Assembly (NCBI GenBank): GCA_943354465.1
Contig: CALRCC010000011.1
Coordinates: 1-13,136, forward strand
Direction of reading: 5' to 3'
From: Candidatus Ryanbacteria bacterium
GTDB taxonomy: Bacteria; Patescibacteriota; Minisyncoccia; Ryanbacterales; GWA2-47-10b
DNA length: 13,136 nt
Position numbers and translations under genes: made by a program. Numbering within the stretch: position 1 is the first letter of the stretch; each line of letters opens with the position of its first letter. Of this stretch, positions 5,709 through 12,306 are shown one piece after another. Under the pieces are notes generated by a model, which had not been told where the DNA came from, ran no database searches, and saw only the letters and a program-made list of their open reading frames with translations.

Positions 5709-6581
5709 AGTCCCCGTCTATTCCTTTGAGTTTTAAGCTTGCGCTCGTACTTCCCAGGCGGATGACTTAACGCGTTAGCTTCGCCACTGAAAGGGTCGAT
5801 ACTTCCAATAGCTAGTCATCATCGTTTAGGGCGTGGACTACAAGGGTATCTAATCCTTTTTGATCCCCACGCTTTCGTGCCTCAGAGTCAGGTGCGCGCC
5901 AGTAGATTGCCTTCGCCTTTGGTGTTCCCCATGATATCAACGGATTTCACCCCTCCACCATGAGTTCCATCTACCTCTCGCGCCCTCAAGTTGTGCCGTT
6001 TCGATGCCATGCTTTGGGTTGGGCCCAAAGATTTAAACATCGACTAACATAACCTCCTACGCACCCTTTACGCCCAGTAACTCCGGATAACGCTCGGGCC
6101 TCTCGTATTACCGCGGCTGCTGGCACGAGATTTGCAGGCCCTTATTCTGCAGGTACTGTCATTTTTTTCCTCCCTGCTAAAAGTAGTTTACGCCCCGAAG
6201 GGCTTCTTCCTACACGCGGCGTCGCTCCATCAGGCTTTCGCCCATTGTGGAAGATTCTCGACTGCTGCCACCCGTAGGTGTACGGACCGTGTCTCAGTTC
6301 CGTCGGTGGGGAACGCGCTCACACGCCCCCTAGCCGTCATAGCCTTGGTAGGCCGTTACCCTACCAACAAGCTGATAGCCCGCAGGCCTTTCCGAAAGCG
6401 GATTGCTCCTTTCGTGTCTCCACAATATCGGGAATTAGCGAACCTTTCGGCTCGTTATGCCCGACTTTCGGGTAAGTACCTACGTGTTCCTACCTCGTCT
6501 GCCACTAAACTTACAAAATCTTTGACTTGATGTAATCGCATCTCAAACTAAATAAGTTCCGTTCGACTTGCATGCCTTATC

Positions 6582-6621
<40 letters not shown>

Positions 6622-6627
6622 AATAGA

Positions 6628-6902
6628 AAATCTATTAAGCAGTGATCTGATCTTGCCACGAACTCAGTCGCGTCAAGATCAGGCTCTTTAAAGAAATATC
6701 ACTAGACTCGCTCTGCCGAAGGCAGAGCGTGCTAATGACGAGTACCTTCGACGGATTTTTGATATTCCATATATATTTTTGGGAAAATATATATGTCCTA
6801 AATTTTCAACGTTCTTTCAAAAAATAAATCCGCGACTATTTTCGATAGAGTCAAAAACAACCGCGGAACTACTTACCTTTTCAAAATGTAGCGATTCGTT
6901 AC
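6628..6902 (-). other. 16S rRNA leader with processing stems and a boxA-like site
   Basis: This 275-nt segment between promoter and mature 16S holds no gene. Dyads include CATATATATTTT/AAAATATATATG (6768-6795, 12 bp, 4-nt loop), CGCTCTGCC-TTC-GGCAGAGCG (6729-6709 on the minus strand) and CTGATCTTG/CAAGATCAG (6647-6655 and 6674-6682, 18-nt loop). On the minus strand ATTTCTTTAAAGAG (6697-6684) resembles the boxA antitermination element, which would suit a NusB-type antitermination complex. The boxA call is weak. Confidence 0.5.
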
Positions 6903-6931
6903 ATTATAGGCGACCCCCATTGCTGTGTCAA
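6903..6931 (-). promoter_or_regulatory. Consensus sigma70 promoter of the 16S rRNA gene
   Basis: On the minus strand TTGACA (6931-6926), a 17-nt spacer and TATAAT (6908-6903) match the housekeeping consensus at all twelve positions. The -10 is followed by GTAACGAATCGC. It lies directly behind the GH1 gene and drives the 16S leader. Confidence 0.93.
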
Positions 6932-6960
6932 CCCCTCATGTGGTCAAAAAGTGCTTGAAA

Positions 6961-6982
6961 AATAAGGGGTTTTCACCCTATT
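6961..6982 (-). terminator. Probable weak terminator of trmD-GH1
   Basis: Just after the GH1 stop, the minus strand reads AATAGGG-TGAAAAC-CCCTTATTTTTC. The short stem (AGGG/CCCT, extendable with a bulge) is followed by a T-rich tail. It is less stable than the other terminators in the window. Confidence 0.45.
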
Positions 6983-6986
6983 GATG

Positions 6987-8099
6987 CTACAAGCCCTCGA
7001 TGATCTGTTTATACGCCAATGCGCTTTTTCTGACATGCCGTTCTTGGGTCTCATAGTTGATCTCGACGAGACCAAACCGCGGGCCAAAGCCCTTGTCCCA
7101 CTCAAAATTATCAATAAGTGACCAATAGAAATATCCGCGAACATCGCACCCATTATGCATAGCATCCTTCATAGACCCAACATGACTAAGGATAAATTCG
7201 CCACGCTTATCATCTTTGGCATCAGCGATACCATTTTCAAAGATATAAATTGGTTTTTTATATCGAGCCATTGTGTTGAGTGCGTGGCCAAGTCCTTCTG
7301 GGTCAATTGACCAGCTGGTATCTGAATACTGGCCAGTACCCCTATCAGAGAAATAATAATTGATACCTAAAAAATCTTGATGGCCGCCTATGAGTCGCAC
7401 GAAATAATGATTAAAGAAAAAATCTTTGAGCCAACTGCCACGGCGCGAAAACCATATAACATTTTGCGTGATACCTACTTCAGCATTTTTATTTTTTTGT
7501 CTGATAACAACTCGCGCTTTTTTGTGAGCCGAGGCAAGCATGCGGTTTGCCGTACGATACTGCATAAGCGCCCATTTTTTACCTGGTGGCCAATTGCCAC
7601 GCAAATACCCATGCGCTGTGTATACGTTTGGTTCGTTAAGAGTTATCCAAAACCTCACATCTGGTAGTGCATCGGCCATTCGACCTGCAAGCCGCGCGAA
7701 TTGTCCTGGCGCCTTTTTACTTGTCCAGCCACCTTGATCACGAAACCATAGTGGTACGGTCCAATGCCATAGTGTGACAAATGGCTCCAACCCGCGCTCA
7801 CGCAGTGCCGTTACCACGTCGCGATAATGTTGAATTTCTTTTTCATCAAACTCTCCTTCTCGAGGCTCGATACGCGACCATTCTATTGAGAACCGATGCG
7901 CATTATGTCCCAAGTCTTTTGCGATTTCAAAGTCATCACGAAATCGATGATAGTGATCGGACGCAAGACCCGACTCTGTCAAATGATGCTCGCGCTCAAA
8001 CTCTGACCAATCATTATGATTGCCACCTTCAACTTGATACGACGAAGTTGCGGCGCCCCAATAAAAAGTTATATCTTTTTTTGATGATTCTCTCTCCAC
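6987..8099 (-). CDS. Compact glycoside hydrolase family 1 (beta-glucosidase-like)
   Basis: Retaining beta-glycosidase, probably acting on beta-glucosides, beta-galactosides or related oligosaccharides in the cytoplasm; no signal peptide is visible. The family opening FYWGAATSSYQVEG is at residues 12-25. The acid/base Glu156 is in ITLNEP and the nucleophile Glu288 in YIFENG. DFLGINYYF (242-250), WSLIDNFEW (326-334) and RFGLVEIN complete the sugar-binding set. At 370 aa it is 70-100 residues shorter than most GH1 enzymes, mainly between NEP and DFLGINYY. The start is GTG at 8099, inside the last 31 nt of trmD; no in-frame ATG precedes the first conserved motif. Substrate cannot be assigned. It is the only clear catabolic gene in the window. 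Confidence 0.9.
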   Translation of the reverse strand: MERESSKKDITFYWGAATSSYQVEGGNHNDWSEFEREHHLTESGLASDHYHRFRDDFEIAKDLGHNAHRFSIEWSRIEPREGEFDEKEIQHYRDVVTALRERGLEPFVTLWHWTVPLWFRDQGGWTSKKAPGQFARLAGRMADALPDVRFWITLNEPNVYTAHGYLRGNWPPGKKWALMQYRTANRMLASAHKKARVVIRQKNKNAEVGITQNVIWFSRRGSWLKDFFFNHYFVRLIGGHQDFLGINYYFSDRGTGQYSDTSWSIDPEGLGHALNTMARYKKPIYIFENGIADAKDDKRGEFILSHVGSMKDAMHNGCDVRGYFYWSLIDNFEWDKGFGPRFGLVEINYETQERHVRKSALAYKQIIEGL

Positions 8100-8719
8100 G
8101 CATCTATCTTAGCATGATTGCCAGACGTCAGCTCCGCCGGAATCTTGTATTTCTTGCCTTTATACGCGACCACTTCTGGGCGCGTATATGCAGGTACACC
8201 TGTGCCGATACGGGCTTCTTCAAGTGACTCTGCTCTGCCAAGTACGCCTTTAATTTGTCGTGCGACAGCATCGATCATAACAAGTGCCGGCAACTCGCCA
8301 CCAGTCAACACGTAATCCCCAATAGAGACTTCCTCGGCTTTCAATGCCTTTATGACTCGTTCATCAATGCCTTCGTAGTGTCCTGCGATGATAACAAAAT
8401 GATTATATTTTTTTGTATACGCAAGAGCGAGCGTATTAGTAAACTGCTTGCCAGCCGCAGATGTAACGATAACGCAAATTTTCTTACTCTTTTTTTTAAT
8501 AGCAGTAAAAGCTTTTAGTATTGGTTCCGCGCGCATTACCATACCTGGACCGCCTCCGTATGGTTTACTATCAGCCGTGTGATGTTTATCATCAGTAAAA
8601 TCACGGATATCAATAATCTCAATCTTTATAAATTTATTTTTTTGTGCACGCGCCATAATAGACTCACTTAAATATGAATCAAATGCTTTTGGAAATAAAG
8701 TTAGGATAGTAAATCGCAT
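8069..8719 (-). CDS. trmD: tRNA (guanine-N1)-methyltransferase TrmD
   Basis: SPOUT (trefoil-knot) methyltransferase that uses S-adenosylmethionine to form m1G37 next to the anticodon and prevents +1 frameshifting. The chosen start gives 216 aa beginning MRFTILTLFP; an adjacent ATG at 8722 would add one Met, and the longer TTG-start frame at 8749 adds non-family residues. Motifs are SKPYGGGPGMVMRAEP (51-66), AGHYEGIDERV (112-122), the knot segment SIGDYVLTGGELP (132-144), YTRPEV (178-183) and LTSGNHAKIDAWR (197-209). Arg154 matches the conserved catalytic Arg, but the position usually occupied by the general-base Asp (E. coli D169) reads E168-A169, so the catalytic loop looks divergent. It shares an operon with the overlapping GH1 gene. 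Confidence 0.94.
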   Translation of the reverse strand: MRFTILTLFPKAFDSYLSESIMARAQKNKFIKIEIIDIRDFTDDKHHTADSKPYGGGPGMVMRAEPILKAFTAIKKKSKKICVIVTSAAGKQFTNTLALAYTKKYNHFVIIAGHYEGIDERVIKALKAEEVSIGDYVLTGGELPALVMIDAVARQIKGVLGRAESLEEARIGTGVPAYTRPEVVAYKGKKYKIPAELTSGNHAKIDAWRENHQKKI

Positions 8720-8736
8720 CATATAATATTGCCTTG

Positions 8737-8745
8737 AGTATAGCA
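8737..8745 (-). promoter_or_regulatory. Possible extended -10 promoter of trmD
   Basis: On the minus strand TGC (8745-8743) abuts TATACT (8742-8737). The ATG pair begins 14 nt downstream, giving a predicted 5' UTR of only about 8 nt. No good -35 is seen; that position falls in the preceding terminator stem. Confidence 0.42.
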
Positions 8746-8755
8746 TCAAATAAAT

Positions 8756-8784
8756 AGACCCCTATCGTAAAATATGAGGGGTCT
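8756..8784 (-). terminator. Terminator of khpA
   Basis: AGACCCCT (8756-8763) and AGGGGTCT (8777-8784) form a perfect 8-bp GC-rich stem with a 13-nt loop. On the minus strand it is followed by ATTTATTTGATG. It lies 20 nt beyond the khpA stop codon and immediately before the trmD promoter. Confidence 0.75.
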
Positions 8785-8804
8785 CTTTATGTTTGTATAA
8801 ACGA

Positions 8805-9119
8805 TTAAAGGTTCAAATCGCTCAAATCGTCCATCACCTTTTTTTCTTGTACTGGGCGGCGTTCGCTGCCTTCCGGTTCTTCAATCTTGAGAGTGACACG
8901 AGCATTGTGCTTCATGCCAACCACACGAAGAAGCGTGCGGAGAGCTTTCGCGGTATTTCCATTGCGACCGATGACCTGACCCATATTGGCCTGATTGACT
9001 TTAAGCGTAAGCAATACGCCCATCTCATCAACCTTTCTGTCAACTTTAACGTCGTCTGGATTATCTACGAGCGCCTTTATGACGAACTCTAAAAAGTTTT
9101 TATCTGCGTTATCTGACAT
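8805..9119 (-). CDS. khpA: KH-domain RNA-binding protein KhpA (YlqC family)
   Basis: Small single-KH-domain protein. In Gram-positive bacteria KhpA partners with KhpB, binds RNA and affects cell division and elongation. The ATG at 9119 gives 104 aa beginning MSDNADKNFLEFVIKALVDN, the expected helix. The RNA-binding GxxG loop is GRNG (51-54) in QVIGRNGNTAKALRTLL. After about residue 80 there is a charged tail (EEPEGSERRPVQEKKVMDDL) longer than in the usual 75-80 aa proteins. A TTG 12 nt upstream is a less likely start. The position between rpsP and trmD is the conserved one, though terminators flank it on both sides, so it is probably a single-gene transcript. Confidence 0.92.
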   Translation of the reverse strand: MSDNADKNFLEFVIKALVDNPDDVKVDRKVDEMGVLLTLKVNQANMGQVIGRNGNTAKALRTLLRVVGMKHNARVTLKIEEPEGSERRPVQEKKVMDDLSDLNL

Positions 9120-9174
9120 AGTATATATCAATTCTGTATATGGCGACCTTTTAAACTATTCTTAGACTACAACA

Positions 9175-9202
9175 AAAAAAGACCTTAAGCAAGGTCTTTT
9201 TT
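9175..9202. terminator. Bidirectional terminator between rpsP and khpA
   Basis: AAAAAAGACCTT (9175-9186) and AAGGTCTTTTTT (9191-9202) are a perfect 12-bp inverted repeat with an AAGC loop. Read on the minus strand it ends in seven T residues, 15 nt beyond the rpsP stop codon. Confidence 0.9.
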
Positions 9203-9217
9203 AATATCTGGATAAAA

Positions 9218-9451
9218 CTATTTGACAGCGCGTTTCATCAAACTAGAGACTGTTCGAGTGATCTGTGCCCCCTTTGAATGCCAGTAATCAATGCGATCGC
9301 GTTTGAGAACGATACGCTTTTGACGAGCATCATAGTTACCGAGGATCTCTTGGACTGCGCCTGATTTTGGTGCGCGGAAAGATTCAATCAGAACAACCCT
9401 GAATGATGGGTCATTTTTTCGGCCAACTCGCTGTAATCTGATTTTAAGCAT
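9218..9451 (-). CDS. rpsP: 30S ribosomal protein bS16
   Basis: Small-subunit assembly protein that binds the 5' domain and lower body of 16S rRNA. It has 77 aa, within the normal 75-90 range. The N-terminus MLKIRLQRVGRKNDPSFRVV and the later LGNYD, DRIDYWHSKGAQITRTV and SLMKR segments are diagnostic. The ATG at 9451 begins exactly 6 nt after a -10 box, so the mRNA should be leaderless. The gene follows smc with 31 nt between them, has its own promoter overlapping the smc stop, and ends at a strong terminator, so it can be expressed independently. Confidence 0.96.
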   Translation of the reverse strand: MLKIRLQRVGRKNDPSFRVVLIESFRAPKSGAVQEILGNYDARQKRIVLKRDRIDYWHSKGAQITRTVSSLMKRAVK

Positions 9452-9457
9452 GGTGCA

Positions 9458-9486
9458 ATTCTACCCGAAAGAGCCTTATGCGTCAA
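9458..9486 (-). promoter_or_regulatory. Promoter of rpsP, predicting a leaderless transcript
   Basis: On the minus strand TTGACG (9486-9481), a 17-nt spacer and TAGAAT (9463-9458) are followed by exactly 6 nt and the ATG at 9451. Five of six bases match consensus in each box. The -35 overlaps the smc stop codon (9485-9483). Confidence 0.83.
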
Positions 9487-11612
9487 CCCTCACTGGCGAA
9501 CTCTTTTGCCTCCTCAAGCTTTAGAGAAATGACGCGAGAAATGCCGTCGCCACTCATAGTCACACCATAAAGAACTCCCGCACGCTGCATGGTGTGGCGA
9601 TTGTGTGTGACGATAATAAGCTGTGTTTTTTTGGCAAGCTGCTCTAAAAGATCTCCGTAGCGCTGCGAGTTTGCCTCATCAAGTGCGGCATCAGTCTCAT
9701 CGAGCACCAAAAACGGCGGAGGATTAACTGTAGACATCGCGAACAAAAGCGCTACCGATGTCAGAGCGCGCTCACCACCAGATAGCATGTCGAGACTGCG
9801 CAAACGCTTGCGCGGGACATCAAGCTCTATCTCAATACCTCCATCTATAACCTCGCCAGCATCATTTACTGACGGCGCTACATAAGTAAGCTTTGCCTTA
9901 CCGCCGCCAAATACGCTACGAAAAAGGGCTGAAAATTCTTCGTTGATATTTTTAAGTCCTTCTGAAAATTTTTCATGCAACTGTTGATCGAGCTCGCGCA
10001 TCAATGCCTTGAGTTGTGTTGCTGCGCTGTTTATGTCGCGAAGCTCACCAGTCAAAAATTCATCGCGTGATTTACTATCTTCATATTCTTTAACTATAGA
10101 ACCATCAATGCCTCCAGCCTCCTCAAGGCGTATGCGAAGACGCTCAATCTGGCGCATAAGTTGAGCTCGATCTGAGTCTCCTTCAAATGGCTCTATATCT
10201 AACAATGAACTGCCATCGATTTTGAGATCGCGTATAAAATTTGCGAGCTCAATATTACGCGCCTTATATTTTTCACCATCAAAATCAAGCGCTCGTAGCT
10301 TGGTGCGTATGCTTTCTAATTCGCGTTCTTCTGTACGAATATCATGCTCGCGCTCTCGCAATTCGCGCAACGTATCTTCGCGCACAGAGCCAGTCTCTTC
10401 ACGCTGTGCATGAAGATCGGCTACTGACATTTCAATCTCGTGAAGCTCTGATGCCATCTCATGTTTCTTTTTTTCTAATGAAAGATCTCCTACAGAATCG
10501 CGCTCACCTACAGATAATCTCAAAAGCTTTTCTAGGCGCATCTTAATATCGCTAATGCCAGATTTAAGAGCTTCAAAGCTATCTTTATCGGCTATTTCTT
10601 TAACAAAGAAAAGCGTATCTCTCAGCTCTCCTATGATCACCTTTACTGACACATCTGAATCTTTTGATCCGACACCAGCCGATAATAATCCCTCAACGCG
10701 TCCTAATTCGCGCTCAAGCATACGCCTTCGATCATCAAGTTCAGTGAGTTTTAGCTTTACAGCATCTTTTACGACAAGCCCAGAAAATGACTTTTCGGCG
10801 CGCGCGATCTCGTTCGCCAATTCTTTGATATGCGCAGATTTTGTACGCGACTCATCTTCTAGAGGATCGCGCTCTCTAACAGAATTGTTGGCGATCTCTG
10901 CTAAAAAAATGCTCTCGCGCGAAGCATATAACCGTGCCTTTTCATGCAAATCAACACGATACTCTTCTACTGCTTTCATTTTTTCTGCCTGTGCGCCCAA
11001 ATATTTGAGATGTGGGCGAAGCTCGCGAATCTGCGCATCAATCTGACGCAAATTATTTTCAGTCTCGCCAAGTCTTCTTTCAGCTTCGCGCTTTTTAAGA
11101 TGATATTCCTTAAGGCCCAATGCTTCTTCTATCATCTCTTGGCGATCGCGAGACGATGCCCATAATATCCTGTCTACCTCGCCCTGCGAGATGATGTGAT
11201 GCTGGGTAGAACCAAACCCAACTGTAGATAAAAGCTGAAAAATATCTTTTAGACGCACCTGCGAGCCATTGAGTAAATATTCGTTTGTGCCGTCACGAAT
11301 CACTCGGCGTGAAATAATGACTTCATCAAACTCATACGGAAATTGTTTTTTGGAATTATCAAAAATAAGCTTCACCTCTGCTTTGCCTAAGCGCGCAGCT
11401 TTATCAGACCCGTTGAAAATAAGGTCTTCTCCTTTTTTTCCTCTCAGCGACTTTATGGACTGCTCTCCTAAAACCCACCGAATCGCCTCTACTACGTTGG
11501 ATTTGCCAGAGCCATTTGGGCCTACGACTGATGTAATGCGTGATGGAAATTCAAAAACCGTCGTCTTGCCAAATGATTTGAATCCGGAAAGCGTAAGACT
11601 TTTAAAATACAT
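9483..11612 (-). CDS. smc: Short SMC-type chromosome condensation ATPase
   Basis: Structural-maintenance-of-chromosomes ATPase, expected to compact and segregate DNA. The ATG at 11612 (1 nt after the rnc stop) gives 709 aa starting MYFKSLTLSGFKSFG; the longer TTG-start form at 11633 adds seven atypical residues. The N-terminal head has Walker A GPNGSGKS (31-38) and a Q-loop-like IISQGEVDRIL. The C-terminal head has FGGGKAKL, the ABC signature LSGGE (610-614), Walker B FLVLDE (634-639) and VTH. The heads are joined by only about 380 residues, mostly charged coiled coil. Canonical SMCs have about 1150-1200 aa with a globular hinge of about 180 aa; no hinge motif is seen, and there is no Rad50-type CxxC hook. 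Head sequences and the rnc-smc-rpsP context favour SMC over RecN or SbcC. Confidence 0.88.
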   Translation of the reverse strand: MYFKSLTLSGFKSFGKTTVFEFPSRITSVVGPNGSGKSNVVEAIRWVLGEQSIKSLRGKKGEDLIFNGSDKAARLGKAEVKLIFDNSKKQFPYEFDEVIISRRVIRDGTNEYLLNGSQVRLKDIFQLLSTVGFGSTQHHIISQGEVDRILWASSRDRQEMIEEALGLKEYHLKKREAERRLGETENNLRQIDAQIRELRPHLKYLGAQAEKMKAVEEYRVDLHEKARLYASRESIFLAEIANNSVRERDPLEDESRTKSAHIKELANEIARAEKSFSGLVVKDAVKLKLTELDDRRRMLERELGRVEGLLSAGVGSKDSDVSVKVIIGELRDTLFFVKEIADKDSFEALKSGISDIKMRLEKLLRLSVGERDSVGDLSLEKKKHEMASELHEIEMSVADLHAQREETGSVREDTLRELREREHDIRTEERELESIRTKLRALDFDGEKYKARNIELANFIRDLKIDGSSLLDIEPFEGDSDRAQLMRQIERLRIRLEEAGGIDGSIVKEYEDSKSRDEFLTGELRDINSAATQLKALMRELDQQLHEKFSEGLKNINEEFSALFRSVFGGGKAKLTYVAPSVNDAGEVIDGGIEIELDVPRKRLRSLDMLSGGERALTSVALLFAMSTVNPPPFLVLDETDAALDEANSQRYGDLLEQLAKKTQLIIVTHNRHTMQRAGVLYGVTMSGDGISRVISLKLEEAKEFASEG

Positions 11613-11613
11613 T

Positions 11614-12306
11614 CTAATTCCACCCTTTAGCAATAAGGGCGTTTTCAGCGGCCTCTACTTCCGCGTCTTGTTTTGATGGGCCACTTCCCTCGGCGACCAA
11701 AGCGCTACCAAGGTATACTCCGACAAAAAATTTCTTTTGATGGTCTGGGCCAGCCTCACGTAATACTTTATAATTTGGCGTTAATCCAACACGATCTTGA
11801 GCCACTTCTTGAAACGAACTTTTTGGATCTTTCCACAAACGCTTTTCTACTACTTCCCCTGTATGCTTCAGAAGATATTTTTTTATGAAATCATCACATG
11901 CTACATATCCACTATCAAGATAAAGGGCGCCAACAAACGCTTCAAACGCATTTGCCAAAATATAATGACGCGCGCGACCAGTATCTTTTTTCTCACCTCG
12001 CGATAGCAATAAATAATCACCCATCTTCATATCAGCAGCTATGCCAGCTAAGATTTCCGCGTTAACAAGCGCGGCACGAATTGATGTAAGCTCACCCTCT
12101 GGCTTATCAGGAAAACGCGCGAATAAATCCGCGGTGACTACTAATTCCAAGACGGCGTCTCCTAGATACTCAAGTCGTTCATTATGACCGAGGCGAAATC
12201 CTGGATTTTCATTGAGATACGAGCGATGCGTTAATGCTTGAACGAGTAAATCCTTATTGTTAAATGCGATGCCTAATGTAGATTCAAATGCTATAGGGTC
12301 AATCAT
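11614..12306 (-). CDS. rnc: Ribonuclease III
   Basis: Double-strand-specific endoribonuclease that processes pre-rRNA and structured mRNAs. It has 230 aa. The catalytic domain carries the signature HNERLEYLGDAVLELVV with Glu43, Glu46 and Asp50, the conserved GELTSIRAALVN (71-82), and Glu122 in ANAFEAFVGALYLD. The C-terminal dsRNA-binding domain runs from about 160 to 228 and ends in GSGPSKQDAEVEAAENAL. The usual Asp that pairs with the last catalytic Glu (E. coli D114) is Asn119 here. The ATG overlaps the stop of nusB-nudix as ATGA, with a short GAGAA 3 nt upstream. Next in line is smc, 1 nt after the stop, so translation of the three genes is probably coupled. Confidence 0.95.
   Translation of the reverse strand: MIDPIAFESTLGIAFNNKDLLVQALTHRSYLNENPGFRLGHNERLEYLGDAVLELVVTADLFARFPDKPEGELTSIRAALVNAEILAGIAADMKMGDYLLLSRGEKKDTGRARHYILANAFEAFVGALYLDSGYVACDDFIKKYLLKHTGEVVEKRLWKDPKSSFQEVAQDRVGLTPNYKVLREAGPDHQKKFFVGVYLGSALVAEGSGPSKQDAEVEAAENALIAKGWN

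Noticed and set aside
6132..6530. 132-codon plus-strand open frame, with a 65-codon frame inside it
   Set aside because: Both are antisense to the 16S rRNA gene; the open reading is a by-product of rRNA composition.
7377..8227. Plus-strand frames of 96 and 148 codons opposite the GH1 and trmD genes
   Set aside because: Antisense to two genes whose motifs are unambiguous; no conserved pattern seen in them.
10555..11046. 163-codon plus-strand frame opposite smc
   Set aside because: Serine- and arginine-rich shadow of the smc coiled-coil coding strand; no family resemblance and no promoter.
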